A DNA stretch of 64,000 bases from Hericium rajendrae (Eukaryota > Basidiomycota > Agaricomycetes > Russulales > Hericiaceae): NCBI GenBank assembly GCA_033439255.1, contig CM065884.1:3038001-3102000 (forward strand). Reading direction: 5' to 3'. Each line of letters opens with the position of its first letter. Position 1 is the stretch's first letter. A program made the position numbers and the translations under genes. Below are positions 9,701 through 23,000 of this stretch, in pieces. The notes under the pieces were generated by a model that ran no database searches, was not told where the DNA came from, and saw nothing but the letters and a program-made list of their open reading frames with translations.

Positions 9701-12700
9701 GATAAGGAGTGTCCGCACTGGGTCTTCTACGACGCGCGTAAAACGGCTAATATGATGCAGGGCTACGAAGATACCTTACGTTCTGTCGCCGACGAAGATG
9801 TATATACCAAATCATTTGCGGCTTTAGTTTCCGAATCTATTCATTCCGCCTATGTTGACGAACCCGCCGTAGAGGCGGATCTAAGCAGAATTCCGATGGT
9901 TTCCCCGGACGTCCCGTCGCGGAATGTTTTCTTCATACGCAAACCGACCGTAGAGGACGTCGAGGACGTCCATTATCTCGATGAGCTGCGCCAAGACCGA
10001 CCGCCTCCTGGGGTACTAATGGAGGAAGTCGAACCCGGAGTACGCACTGCCGTCAAGATCACTAAGAAACGTCTTTCGCTTCCTGGCCAAGCCGCTGCGG
10101 GTATCTCTGTCCTTTCCATGCCAGGCCACATCTTGTCTCCGAAGGGTCCGCTGATGAACCTCCGCCTCGACTCTTGCGCGGATATCACGCTTCTTTCCGA
10201 AGAGGCTTACCGCTCGCTCCCAGGCGCTCCGCCTTTGCGTAGCGGAATGAAATTGAAACTCCTGCAGGTCACCTCTAAGGATGCTCAACTGTTGGGCTAT
10301 GTACACCTCCCCGTTTACGTGGATGCCACCAACGGGGAGGCCCTCCAACTCGATATCGAAGCATATGTCGTTTCCGGCATGACCGTACCGATCTTGCTCG
10401 GGGAAGACTTCCATCAAATCTTCGAAGTCGGAGTCGTTAGGGACAACATCGAAGGTACCACCATTAACTTCAAAGACACGCCATATACCGTCCGCACGGA
10501 ACCCGTCGAACCCTCTCGGGACCGCCACCTCGTCAAGCGCATTCGGGGCGCCCCTATGGCTTGTTTTATTCGGGCTAAGTCTCATCAACGCGCACAGGCA
10601 CGTCGCCGGGCGCGCCGTAAGAAGTTTGGGGGCGATCAGCGGCTTGTCAGGGTCCTCACGGACACGCGCATCCCTCCGTCCACAGTGAAGCAAATACCTG
10701 TCGAAGCTCCGTTTATCGATGACCGCACCTGGTTGATCGAGAAAACGGTTGTTGTTAACTCCGAAGATCCCGTCTTCGCGGTACCAAACACTTTGCTAAC
10801 TCGGGAGCACGCTTTTATTCCCATCGCGAATACTTCTCCCCATCCGAAGTACCTTCGTCGAGGGGACGTCGTTGGGCAGCTAGTCGATCCGTCTGACTAC
10901 CTCGATACCCCTACGAATCGCGACCACTTAGCTCGTCTCATGGACCAAGCAGAGAAGACAAGGATCCTCGTGGAAGTACAGATGGCCGCTGGAAGCCGGC
11001 CGCCCTCTGAACCACCTCCACCGGATCCTTCACCTGCTGCATCCGTCCAAATGTCCGCACCTCCGGGGGAGGCGCAGATGGCCGCTGGAAGCCAGCAGCC
11101 CTCTGTGCCGCCTCCATCCGATCCTCCGACCGACGAACCTTGGGGTCCCAAGACTGCAGAAGCCCCTGATCCGGCCGTCTACCCATCCAACCAAATGCGC
11201 GACCTGCTCGATGTCGGCCAGCTCCCTCCTCATCTCCATGACAAAGCTTGGGAGATGCTCACCCGCCGACAACGCGCGTTTGGATTCGACGGCCGTCTCG
11301 GTCAACATCCGGCTCGCGTCCACATCCGCACGGTAGATGGGCAGGTACCCATAGCTGTGCCTATGTACGGCGCCTCCCCAGCTAAACGCGCGGTTATGGA
11401 CGACCAGCTCGATAAATGGTTCGAGTTGGGCGTCATCGAACCTTCTCGAAGCCCTTGGAGCGCGCCAGTAGTCATTGTCTACCGCAACAACAAGCCTCGC
11501 TTCTGCGTCGACTACCGGAAGCTCAATGCGGTCACTATCCCCGACGAGTTTCCGATACCTCGTCAATCCGAGATCTTGGCTTCGCTCTCTGGCGCTCAAG
11601 TGCTGTCTTCCCTCGATGCCCTATCTGGTTTCACACAGCTCGAAATGGCGCCCGAGGATGTCGAGAAGACGGCCTTCCGCACGCACCGCGGTTTACATCA
11701 GTTCAAGCGCATGCCTTTCGGCCTTCGGAACGGGCCATCTATCTTTCAACGGGTCATGCAGGGCATTCTTGCCCCTTACTTATGGTTATTTTGTCTCGTC
11801 TACATCGATGACATCGTCGTTTATTCTAAAACCCACGAGGAGCACATCGACCATTTAGATAAGGTCTTGGGAGCCATCGAGGAGGCCGGGCTCACCCTCA
11901 GTCCCTCCAAGTGTCATATGTTCTACAGTTCCATTATCTTGCTCGGCCATAAAGTGTCCCGCTTGGGTCTGTCGACTCACAAGTCCAAGGTCGAGAAGAT
12001 TCTACAGATGGCACGCCCTACGAAAGTCGCTGATTTACGCATGTTCCTTGGGATGGCCGTGTATTTCTCTGCTTTCCTTCCCCATTATGCTAGTATCGCA
12101 ACGCCTCTCTTCCAATTGACTCGGAAGGGCGTCCGTTGGGCTTGGGGGGCCGTGGAGGAGGAAGCTTTCTCTGCGGTTAAACAAGCTCTGGCCTCTGCTC
12201 CGGTCTTGGGTCATCCTATACAAGGTTTACCTTATCGTCTCTATACCGACGCCTCTGGAGATGGTCTTGGCTGTACCCTGCAGCAAGTCCAGGATGTTCG
12301 CATTGCGGACCTCCGCGGCACCCGGGCCTACGACCGCCTCCGCAAAGCTTTTCAGGAGGCAAGTCCGTGCCGAAGCTTACGGTTTCCCTTTCTTCTACGC
12401 TCAATGACACTACGCGTCCCCCGCCTTGGGGGGCTTCTCTCGATGACACTGTGGTTCAAGTCGAACGCGTGATTGCTTACTGGAGTCGTACCTTCAAACC
12501 AGCCGAACGTAACTACTCTGCAACCGAACGAGAGGCGCTCGCCGCAAAGGAAGGTTTAGTGCGATTCCAGCCTTTCATTGAAGGCGAGAAGGTACTTCTC
12601 GTTACCGATCATGCCGCGCTCCAATGGGCGCGCACGTACGAGAATAACAACCGCCGTCTCGCCGCGTGGGGCACCATCTTCTCGGCCTATCAACCGCATC

Positions 12701-14655
12701 TTGAAATCATCCATCGGCCCGGACGCGTGCACTCCAATGTCGACCCGTTGTCGCGCCTTCTTCAGCACATTCCTCCGTACGATGCGCCGCTCGACGACGC
12801 TGCCCCGTCTTTGCAGACCAATCACGCAGTAGCGGAGACCGCTGAGGACCTCGCGGTACACGCTCCCGCCGAACGCATGACGGCCTTCTGTGTTACGGCC
12901 ATGGATGAGGTGGTGGAGGCTATCGCCCCATCCTGCTTCGTCGCACAGACTCGTCGTAAGTACCGCGCCGCGCAACGCCGGACCGAGGGGGGCTCTGCAG
13001 CGGATCCGTCATCAGTAGAGGCGAATGCCCCCACTGTCTCGATCGAATCCCCTACAACGGCTTCCCCTTTGTTAGATCCTTACGAGGCCCAGTCAAAATG
13101 GGAATCGGATCACGCTCCTCCCTCCATTCATGTCCATATCGACCCGGAATATCGAGTCCGTTTCGTGACAGGTTATAAGTCGGACCGAGCGTTTCGCTCT
13201 AAGTGGTCAGAGCTGGAAGCTGGCTCTGGCTCTTGGAACGCGGGCGAGAGGTACTTCAAAGATGACCAGGGACTTCTCTTCTTTCGAAATGCAGATTTCC
13301 AGCCGCGTCTCTGCGTCCCCCATACGGAACGCATTAGCTTATTGATTCAAAGCCACGAATCACCCTTTGAATCTGCGCATGCCGGACCAGAGAAGCTGTG
13401 GCTACTTCTCAGCGGGAAGTTTTTCTGGCCGACTATGAAAAAGGACGTCCTCACTTTCTGCTCGACGTGTGACGTATGCCAAAAGATCAAACCGCCCAAC
13501 TTTTCAAAGTTTGGGAAGTTGCTGCCGAATCCCATCCCAAGTCGCCCTTACGAGTCTATTTCTATGGATTTCGTCACGGGCTTACCATGGTCGGACGAGT
13601 TTAATGCCGTTTTAGTATTCGTAGACCGAATGTCTAAACACGTTCAATTCATCCCTACCACCACGGGCTTGAACTCGGACGGCTTCGCGCGCCTTTTTGT
13701 CAAACACGTCGCTTGTCGCTTCGGCCTGCCGGATAGCATCATCACCGACCGTGATCCTCGGTGGACCTCTGACTTCTGGAAAGGCATTTCCAAGTATCTT
13801 AAGACGAAGATGTCGTTATCCTCGTCGCATCACCCGCAACATGACGGTCAAACAGAGATTGTTAACCAGAAGCTCGAAATTATGCTCCGCGCTTACGTCG
13901 CAAACGACAAATCCTCATGGTCCTCGTGGCTCCACTTGCTGGAACACGCGTACAATTCGACTCCCCATTCTTCAACAGGGGCCTCGCCTTATCTCGTTTT
14001 ATACGGATTCATTCCGAAAGGAACTATGGACTTTCTCTCCCCAGCTCAGTCCGAATCCGTCGCTCCTCCACAGTCCGCTCTCCTCTCCGGGGATGTTCGC
14101 TCCTTTCTCGAGATATTCCATCTTCACCGCGAGAGCGCCCGTACCGCGGTCGCTCGTGCGCAAGTCAAACAAGCAGATTCATACAATAAGAACCGTCGGC
14201 TCCTAGATCTGAAGCCCGGTGATTTAGTGCTAGTCAATCCTCACTCGCTTGAATGGATCGAGTCCAAAGGGGAGTTCTCTAAATTAACTCAACGGGCCAT
14301 CGGACCATTTGCCATCCAAGAACGCCTTAATCCGAATGTGTACCGCCTGGACATGACCGACAAATACCCTGGGTCAAACGTGTTCAACGTCCAACACCTC
14401 AAGCGATACCACGCCTCTTCCGAGATCCAGGAAGGCCGCGCGCACTTACCCGAGACGCGCCTCCACAAGCCGGCCAGCGAGGAATACCAAGTCGAGAAGA
14501 TAGTCGGCCACCGCTTCGACAAGCGGCGCCGCCAGATGCTATATCTCGTCCGTTGGGAAGGTTATTCTCCCCAATTCGACTTGTGGCTCACGGCGCGCGA
14601 CTTGCGCAATGCCCCGCGCCGTTTATTCGCTTATCGACAGATCCACAAGATTTAA
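6723..14655 (+). mobile_element. Gag-Pol region of the 12.4-kb Gypsy element
   Basis: Domains read in order: Gag from about 6.7 kb with a collagen-like Gly/Pro-rich segment (8.37-8.71 kb, repeated GPPGG) followed by the Gag helical part (FTEVQQYADMGG, LKTLWLGDRW); a CCHC zinc knuckle near 9.68 kb (CRACGSANHWDKEC); aspartic protease near 10.16 kb (LRLDSCADITLL); reverse transcriptase 11.3-12.1 kb (FCVDYRKLNAVTIPDEFPIP, YIDDIVVYS); RNase H 12.2-12.75 kb; integrase 13.3-14.1 kb (zinc-binding HHCC part, then SMDFVTGLP and ITDRDPRW core); and a C-terminal chromodomain near 14.5-14.65 kb (YLVRWEGYSPQFDLWL). The order RT, RNase H, integrase is that of Ty3/Gypsy; the chromodomain marks a chromovirus. 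Confidence 0.88.
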
Positions 14656-14910
14656 TTTGGCCCTTACCTTTGCGCGGGCCGTCCGCGACGTTTCCGATCC
14701 TTTTCGCCAAACCTCTTCGACCGGTCCGAACGGGCCGTGCCACGCGTCGCCGGCCGTGGCCGGCGGCGCTCGAACTTTATTCGTTCCCGTATCAGTCGCG
14801 TCTCAAACTCTAAACGCCTTCTCTCATCCCGTTCTCATCTGGCACGTACGTGGGAGGCTCACGTCGTGTTCTGCAGCTTCCTTTCTTCCCCCTTCTCCTT
14901 CTCAGCTTCG

Positions 14911-17882
14911 ATGTCTCACTTTTCCAGCTCTTCGTCCTCTTTCGCCCCCTCGGAGCCGCCCGCTCCCCAGGCATCTCTTCTTCCTCTCTCGATCCGCATC
15001 ATCGAGCGGCGACCTCTTTGCATGTATCACCCTCAATCCTCCTTCACCCCTCGCGGACCCGATGGCCAAGTCCTTGACGCGGTTACAAGCTCGCATCCTT
15101 CGGGGTGGTGGGTTTCTTTCGGTCAAACCTTCCCGGATCCCTTCGCCGACCTCAGGCCTCCTCCTTCGGGTCCCCAAAATTCGTACCTATACGTCCCTCC
15201 GCCTGTCCCGGGTGCGACCCTGCACGGCGTCGAGCCGACCTGGCACGATCCCTCGCGCCCTTGGCTTGCGTACCGTCCACTCCCGGTCGCTCGCACCTGG
15301 GGGACCTGGGTGTATGACCCCGCGTTTCCTCTAGTTGGATCACCGGGCCCCCGGGCGTTACGCGCATAGACGCGCAGCGTCTTCGCGACGTCTCCAGGGA
15401 TAGCGAGGAGGCTCAGACGGTGGGTTCGCTCCTGGCCCAACATCTCGGCATCGCGCACGCTCCTAGCGACGTGCCCAAATGGACGCAGTGGCCGTCTCTG
15501 CGCGCGACCGAAGAGCACCAGCACACGCTCTCGCTCGTTGGTGCCAGCATCATCGAATGGCGCGGCTTCATCGCTTGGCTCCTGGCCCATGTAGGCAGGC
15601 ACTGGCGGACGCTGCCGGTGCCCGGCTCGTGGATTCTCAGTGTCGAATCATGGGGCCTGCCTGAGGTCGAGCCCGTCGGCGTCGTCGTCGATCTCGCCGT
15701 ACCCGAAGGCGATCTTCCCAATCTCGAGGACCTCCTCCGCCACGCCGTGCCGGTGCGCTACCTCTGGCTCCGTGCCTACGCCGACCCGCGCTTCGCTCAC
15801 GTCGCCGCACTCCACCCCGATCGCCTCAACGCCATGGATTGGCAGGCCCGCCAGTCCCTTCGGTCCCGTGTACGCAAAGCGGACAAAAAGCGGGCCAAGC
15901 AGGCGTCCTCCGCTGCATGGCACGCCTGGACCGACCAGCCGCGACCGGATACCGATCGCGCCGTCAACCCCCACCGCGCTCCTCAACCTCCCCAAAACAC
16001 GAAGGATCCTTGGACCTACCGCTACCAGGAGTCCCGTACGGACTCCACCTTCCAAGCCGTCGCCACGGCTCGCGCCCGCCGCGAACAGTTCCGCGAGCGT
16101 TTTCTTTTGCTGTATGCTTTTCCCAGCCGCCGTTACGCGACCTACATCGGCGATGAGGACCCGACTCCCGCCCAGCTCGCTGCTGCGTCGTCGGAGGCCT
16201 ACGATGCCTGGCAGGTTGCGGCTCGCTCTGGTCCCCACGTCGCCAACCTCGTCCCTTTTGCCAGCGGGGCGGTGCCTTCACTTCCGCCGGCGGATGCTGC
16301 CACGGAACTGCCGGCACCACCTGCTAGTGCGCCAGATCACGCACCACTGTCGGCGCCCCCTTCTCGGCCCGCTTCCCCTCCGCAGTCTTCTTCCGCGAAG
16401 GGCAAAGCCCGCCAGCGCACGCCGTCCCCGCCAGCCGGTCCCGCTCCGTACCCGGACGATGACCTCGAGTCTGCGGTCAGCTTGGACGACGAAGCGGATC
16501 ACGAGTTTTTGGCTGCCTTAGCGGCTTCTGCGCGGGAAGCTCGCGCAGCGGCCAACTCGGCATGTCTCACCTCCATCGCCGGTGCTCCTGAGGCGGGTGC
16601 GTCGACGGCCATCGCGGTTTCGCCTGCGGCGCCCGACTTTGACCCTGTCCCCGCCCCGCCCCCAGCACCCCGCCGTCGTCCTAGTCGATGGGACGTTCGG
16701 CCGCCTGCCCCTCCGCCCCCGCCCGCGCCAGCCCCGCAGCCCGTCGTCGTTTCCCCTCGTCGCCCACTCGCGGACCGCCTCACGGACGCGACGCTGCTCC
16801 AGCGCATGGAACTTCCGTGCACGCCTGACGAGGACGCTATGGTTGTCGACGCACCGGCTCCAGCCCTTCTGACTCGCCTCCGGCCGGTCTCGCCACCCGC
16901 CTTACTCGCTCGCTTTTCCTCTGCGGAGCCTCCGGTACCGCCTTTCCCGGCCGTCGCTCCTCCCAGCGCGACGCCGTCGGTCACCAGTGTGTCCGCGTTG
17001 TTCGCGGTCCCGGCGGCGTCGACCGCGCCCTCTCTGCGTTCCCGCCTTGCGCCGGTGCACCCCGTCGATCCTCCCGTTTTCCGGACCACCCACCGTTCCG
17101 GCCCCGTCCACGTGCCTCCTCCGCCGGCGTCCGCGTCCCGCGGGACTCTCTATTTCGACTACCGCGGCATGATCCGCGTCGCCCTGCGTCGTCGCGAGCA
17201 CCCTGCTGAGAACGTCGCCGCCTTGCTGCGTTGGCTACTCTCTCGGGGTATAGCTTTCGCTTGGCGGGTGCCCGTTCCTCCTACCGTCTCCGCAATCGTT
17301 AGCCCTTCGGACGGGCCGCCTTTCGACGGGCCCCTCGCGTCGCTCTCAGCCTACGAGGCATCTGTTCGCGCGGTCCTCCGTCGTCCGCATGCCCGCCATT
17401 GGCTCCAGCGCGGGGGGCTGGCCTGGCGTCTCGCTCTTCATTACGGCCCCCCTGACATTCTCGAGCACGCCGTTGCCGGTCCCTCGCCCCGTACTACCTC
17501 TCTCGGCCTCGGTACGGGTCGGGATTTGCCCGTCCTCAGTGTTGGTGATGTCACTTCCCCCGCCGAGGACGACGCACTCGTCGGCCGTGCCGCCGGGGCT
17601 TCGGTCTGGCCCGGCCTTTTGCTGTGGGAGTCCACCGTCATGTGGGTCGGCGAATGGTCGGCACCGGCAGAGTACTGGTTCATGCGGCGGGTCGCGGATT
17701 TGTCGACGGGCCGCGATGTCTTCCTCACCGACCGCCTGTGGCGCCGGCAGCTGCACAAAACCATGCAGGCCCGGGAGCGCACCGAGAGCGCCGAACATGG
17801 CTCCGACCGCCGAGCAATGGAGCTGGTGACCTCGTACGCGGATGCCGCCGCGGTCGCCATGCTTTCCTTTCCCTCGCCTTGA
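14911..17882 (+). mobile_element. Extra region after integrase in the Gypsy element, with an 820-codon frame
   Basis: About 3 kb lie between the chromodomain and the 3' LTR. The longest open frame is 15420-17882. It begins with a compact part (TQWPSLRATEEHQHTLSLVG, HRWRTLPVPGSW-like, LRHAVPVRYLWLRAYADPRF), then a basic stretch (SRVRKADKKRAKQ), a long Pro/Ala/Ser-rich linker, and a second folded part (GTLYFDYRGMIRVALRRREH, LLWESTVMWVGEWSAPAEYW). I see no signal peptide, membrane anchor or envelope-like feature, so this is not an obvious env. I do not recognise the product. GC content matches the rest of the element. Confidence 0.65.
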
Positions 17883-17962
17883 AGCCTGGCGGGCTTTTCT
17901 TTTTTTTCTTATTTAGGGCATATTTGTATGTTTTATCCGTGTCCTTCTTGACTGGGGGGCTT

Positions 17963-18542
17963 TGTGACGCGGGACCCTAGTGACCCCAGGACGCACCGCG
18001 ACGCGAACGACGCGTCGCAACGGTCCGGGGCACCGGGGTCACGTGCAGGATAGTCAAGCTAGACTCGTCTTGGTACTATACAGTAGCGAACCTTAAATAT
18101 TCTCATGTACTTAACCGACGGCCCTCGCAGAGGACGGCGGTATCAATCTACACACTCTCACTTTTGCTCAATCTATTTCTCGTGCGCTTTGCTCTCATAT
18201 CTTCTTATCGCGCGTTCGTTCGCTCGTCTTAGACGCGAGCTCCGACTACTCGTTAAGGAATCGGAAGTGCGCCCACAGAAGCAAACACGCACAACGTGTT
18301 GCCTTCGCAGGGTCTTCCTTCCTCTTTCTCTTCAGTTCAACGTTCCACAGCGCCGAGACTTGAGGGAAGCTCTCGAGTCTCCCGCTACTAGCTCGTCTCC
18401 CTTATTCCGTTGAGGCAGGGAAGCTCTCCCCAACGGAACGAGGCGCCAGTCGTACGACTCCTGGGCCGACTTACACCATTGTCACACTCTCCACTCGCCA
18501 GACTCCTTGAAAGGATTCCGCGCCCTTGGACTAAGCGTCACA
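17963..18542 (+). repeat. 3' LTR of the 12.4-kb Gypsy element
   Basis: 580 bases, apparently identical to the 5' LTR. The purine-containing run just upstream (ACTGGGGGGCTT at 17951-17962) is a candidate polypurine tract. It is followed by the AGGTG duplication and the KDZ coding island. Confidence 0.93.
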
Positions 18543-18547
18543 AGGTG

Positions 18548-18817
18548 CAGGGCTGATAACGTGATGACTGTCCGGGGCCGATCAACAGTAGCAGAAAACC
18601 ATCGGGCACACAGAAGCTGCACGATTGGAAGCGACGAGCCCAAGATATCGCAGCCGCAGTAGTTAATTGCGACTTCATGAAATCCTGTGACATCCATGAC
18701 CGTCAATGTCTCCTCGCGTGGACGCGGATGTGGGCAACCTCGTCCATCGTGGCCCAACTGGATGCGCAGGCCAGCCTCCTGTAGCGTATATTTACTAAAG
18801 AGGCCGTTGCACCAGAT
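18548..18817 (-). CDS. KDZ gene, middle piece between two insertions
   Basis: This 270-base island continues exon 2 of the KDZ gene after the interrupted intron. It reads WCNGLFSKYTLQEAGLRIQL, then GHDGRGCPHPRP, TVMDVTGFHEVAINYCGC and LLCARWFSATVDRPRT. It ends LSALHL, where the Gypsy element inserted after the CACCT target (minus strand). It is bounded on the right by the acceptor TAG of the interrupted intron (18818-18820) and on the left by the 3' copy of the Gypsy target duplication (18543-18547). Confidence 0.85.
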
Positions 18818-18823
18818 CTACCA

Positions 18824-20040
18824 CATCAGTAAACATCAAATTTACTGACTTGTCTGAGATTTGTCTGAAATGTATCTAATTTTATCTAATTTTATCTAAA
18901 TTTAGGTTGTCAGATAGTCAGACAATCCTACGAGTGTCTATCGTCCAGATACTATCAGATACTTTCAGATAAACTGTTCTGATGTCAGAAAAAAGTCTGA
19001 CTATCAGATCAGAAGTCTGACATCAGAAAAATCTCTAATATTAGACTAAAGTCTGATTATCAGATCAGAAGTCTGATATTAGACAAATCTCTAACATCAG
19101 ACTAAACTCTGATCATCAGAAATTTGTCTGACATCAGATTTCTAATCTAATAGTCAGACTTTAGTCTAATGTTAGATTTTGAAACTGATAGTCAGACATA
19201 TTCTGACATCAGATATTTGTCTGATGTCAGATTTATCCATCTAATTTCAGAAAATTGTCTGACTATCAGATTGTAGTCTGATTATCAGACATACTCTGAC
19301 TTCAGAATAGAATCTAATGTCAGTCATTTTCAGTAAGTCAGATAGAGTCTATGATTATTTACAAGCAAGCTTCAATAGCTTAGAGTTGTTAAAGTGCAAG
19401 TCTATATTGATATTTAATATGATTGAAGTACCATTAGATCAATCAGACATCTCAGAACTTTGCAAGATAAAAAATCAGATAAGATCAGACTTATTACAGT
19501 CAGTTCAGATATATTTCATGTTATATCAGATACAAGTTAGTTATATTTTCAGAATAGTCAGAAGTGATTTCAGACTCTTCAAAAGCACTTTCAGCTCAAA
19601 ATTAGATCTCTCAGACTAATATTCAGACACCCAGAATCACACCAAAATGTCAAAACCACTGCACTCTAAAATTATACAGGTAGATCAACTAAAACGCCCA
19701 ATGCAACACAAACCCAAAAAAGTAGGCCATAGATAAAAGTAAATTAACAGTAAAGTAAATCATTAAGATCATTAAAAGAGTCAGATGTATCAGCAGAGCT
19801 AAATCAGGAGTTAGCTCAGAACAATCAGACAAAATTAGATACACTTACATAAAATCAAGAAGCTTCAGATTCTATTCAGAAAAAAGAGTTAAGAGTCAGC
19901 TCAGAACAAAAATCAAACAAATTAGACAAACTCAGACAAAATCCAAAGAGTCAGGTCCTACATAAGATTAAGTCAGAATAAACTCAGATAAAAAATTGAA
20001 ACACAAACTAGGAGAATTTTCAATTTAATCTCTAAAAAGC
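18824..20040. repeat. Left subterminal TCAGA/TCTGA-rich DNA of the Plavaka-type element
   Basis: About 1.2 kb of AT-rich DNA in which the pentamers TCAGA and TCTGA occur every 10-20 bases in both orientations, most densely at 18840-19320. No gene is supported. Dense short motifs near the ends are typical binding arrays for transposases of large DNA transposons; here that function is inferred from position and from the matching right end. Confidence 0.65.
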
Positions 20041-20045
20041 TCAAG

Positions 20046-23000
20046 TCAGATCATTATGCAGACAGAGAGTAGAAACACAAACTCTTCATCTGCACTCATA
20101 TAGTCTAAGAGTGCTGTTCTTCTAAGGCTACTAGCATCTGGTACCTGAGACTCAATCCCAGGTAGCCTTTTGCCCCTGAAAGAGCTAACCTCTAGAACAA
20201 GCTCCATGATACCTTCCCACTTCTTATCAGAAAGCTCATTAATGGCCTTCATATAGTGCATGCAAGCTGCACCCCAGTTACGAGAGCTGAACTTCCTACC
20301 AGGAAGATCTCTAAGATGAAGAGGAAGCTCTGGAGTAGGTAAGATCCTGAACAAAGCACGTTCAACCTACACAAAGTCAGCAACAACAATTAAAAAAATT
20401 TAGAAGAACTTACAGCCACCACAGCCAGGCAAAGAGCAGCCTTAGGCCAGCCTTTCTGCATGAAACCAGCAGGAATCTGAGAGATAGAAGAATTATGGGC
20501 ATATGCAAGAGTCTTGATAATCATGGAGTTCCTGAACATGCCAGAAACACTCTGCAAAATTTATTAGCAAAAGAAACAGAGAAAACAAAGAACATACTGA
20601 GCCTCCACCCTCCTTTAGCTCAAAGTCAAGGAAGATAAATGGATAGGATCCACTATCCTCAGCATCATCATCCTCAGCACGAGTGGGAGTCTCCCACTCC
20701 TGTCCAAGGTGAAAGCGTGCAGCAGCAAGGATACGATTCGGCTCATGCTTCTCATGCTTCTCGAAGGTCAGATTGGTGACCCAGTGGTCTGGCAGATAGT
20801 CGCGCACAACATGGATAGCCGTCTTACCAAAATGCTTTCGCCAGTCGTATGTGCGCTGCAAAACCTGCCAAAGAAATGATTATCAAAAATAAGAAACAAA
20901 AGACAGCAACTCACCAGATGATAAGCACGATCCTTTTTATGATATTGATGAGGGTCGTCAGGAAAGCACCTGTCGTACAATTCTTGCACAAGATCAACCA
21001 TCTTGGGAATGTTGAAGGGATCTGGAAATGTGCCACACATGTCACGCCAAAGCGGAATGAAAAAATCATTCCACTGTGGCAGTGGCACGGGTGCATCATC
21101 ATTGGTGCCACTACGGCGGCGACTAGATGTCGACTGGCCGTCGACATCCGTCGTGCCGTCCGAAGAGTCCTACAATTAATTCAGTAACATACGAGAATGA
21201 AATAAGTAGATACGCACTGAGTCATCCTCTGTTGTGCCAGAAGGAGTACGACTCTAACAGAACAAAAGAATATAAGCTAATAACAATAATCGACAAAATT
21301 TGATACTTTACCATGTTTCTTAGAGTCTTCGAGCCCGATGATGCATGGCGCGAGGCAGAGGGAGTCTTCACAGGAGTTTTGCTTATAGAGGAGATCTTCG
21401 CAGGAGTCTTGGGCGCAGAGGAAGACTTCGCAGGAGTCTTGGGCGCAGAGGAAGACTTCGCAGGAGTCTTGGGCACAGAGGAAGACTTTGCAGAAGTCTT
21501 GAGTGCAGATCGAGGAGGCCTAGGGGTAGTAGGGGGATCCAAAGGTGCAGTCTGCACCTCAGCGCGCGGGGCAATAGCATCCTCAAACATATGAGCAATC
21601 CTCGCATGCACATTCTCCTCAGGCTCAATATCGCTGCTCTCGACTTGCTGCGCAACGAGGCTCCCTTGCGCGGTGTCGACGGGGACTTCGTCATTGTCCT
21701 CGGGCTCTGTGTTGCTGCCTTCGCCTTGTGCGGTATCGATGGGGATGTCCTCGTCGTCCTCGGGCTCGGTGTCACTGCCCTCGACTTGCCGCGAAATGAT
21801 GGTGCCCACTCGCACGGTGTCGACGGGGATGTCCTCGTCATCCTCAGGCTCGGTGTCGCTGCCCTCGTCTTGCCGCATACTGACGATGCCCCCTCGCATG
21901 GTGGGGACGTCCTCGTCGTCCTCGGGCTCGGTGTCACTGCCCTTGTCTTGCCGCATAACGGTGATGCCCCCGCGCACGGTGTCGACGGGGATGTCCTCGT
22001 TGTCCTCGGGCTTGGTGTCGCTGCCCTTGTCTTGCCGCGAAATGACGCCCCCTTGCACGGTGTCGACGGGGACTTCTTCATCGTCCTCGGGCTCGGTGTC
22101 GCTGCCCTTGTCTTGCCGCATAACGGTGATGCCCACTCGCACGGTGTCGACGGGGATGTCCTCGTCATCCTCAGGCTCGGTGTCGCTCCCTTCGACTTGC
22201 TGTGTAACGTGGTCTCTCTGTGCGGTGCCGATGGGGACTTCCTCGTCGTCCTCAGGTTCGGTGTCACTACCTTCAGCTTGCGGCGGATCGGAATCTGGGC
22301 GAGCATTGTGCACACGAGCCTCCTGCTCAGTCTCCACCTCTATCATGCTAGGAGCAGGGCGGCGGGGCTGAATCACGTAGATCGAGTGAATAGAACAGTT
22401 AGTGATGTAGTATTGTACGAAAAGACTTGAAACCCACCTTAGGTGTCGTACTCTGTTTCTTGCTGGAGCTTGATCCTTTTGTGATAGTGGGAAGAGGTGG
22501 CTGCACCTGCAAGGATACATATTTACAATAGATGTTAGTGCGCACACATAGGAAATAACAAAATTACATACTTGAAGCTTCCCTGCCCCTCGAGTAGGAT
22601 TACCGTGAGTTAGCTTCGTCGTCGAACGAGGGAGCGTCGAGGACTTGGAGTTGGAGGCCGATGCCTTCGACGTGCTGGACGTGCTGGCAGTTGGCACCTT
22701 CGACGTGCTGGCACCCGATACCTTGGTGATAATTTTGACGGGTGGAGGTGGAAGGACACGCTAAATCACACAAATTGTTAGCACATGGACAGGAGATACC
22801 ACAAACAACGACGTACCTTCGATTTCGCAGCCCCTCGCACAGAGGCTGCTTCGAGCTCGTCATCCTCGTCATCCTCGAAAGCCCCCGCCTCTGCATCCTT
22901 GCGTCCACGGCCAGCGCGTTTCGTCGAGGAAGGCTGCGTTGACTTGCCGGAGGTCGAGATCTTCGACTTGGAGCTGCCTGGCAGCGTGTCGCGCCATTCC

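Larger units (their letters stand above)
6094..18542 (+). mobile_element. Ty3/Gypsy LTR retrotransposon with chromodomain, 12.4 kb
   Basis: Two 580-base LTRs (TGTGACGC...GCGTCACA) bound the element, with the 5-base target duplication AGGTG at 6089-6093 and 18543-18547. The LTRs looked identical on reading, so insertion is very recent. Parts in order: Gag region, zinc knuckle, aspartic protease, reverse transcriptase, RNase H, integrase, chromodomain, then a 3.3-kb extra region before the 3' LTR. It inserted into an exon of the KDZ gene. It looks whole or nearly so, with perhaps one or two interruptions in the polyprotein reading; some relatives use read-through, so I cannot call it dead from sequence. 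It is unusually long for a fungal Gypsy element because of the extra region. Confidence 0.93.

Noticed and set aside
16499-17089. Minus-strand Gly/Ala/Arg-rich frame inside the Gypsy element
   Set aside because: Shadow of the Pro/Ala-rich linker of the plus-strand frame; composition only.
14911-17882. Envelope gene in the 12.4-kb Gypsy element
   Set aside because: No signal peptide, fusion-like or membrane-spanning segment is seen; position alone is not enough.
21345-22430. Plus-strand frames over the acidic repeats
   Set aside because: Antisense of the cargo gene; the leftward reading has introns and a folded C-terminus, the plus reading does not.
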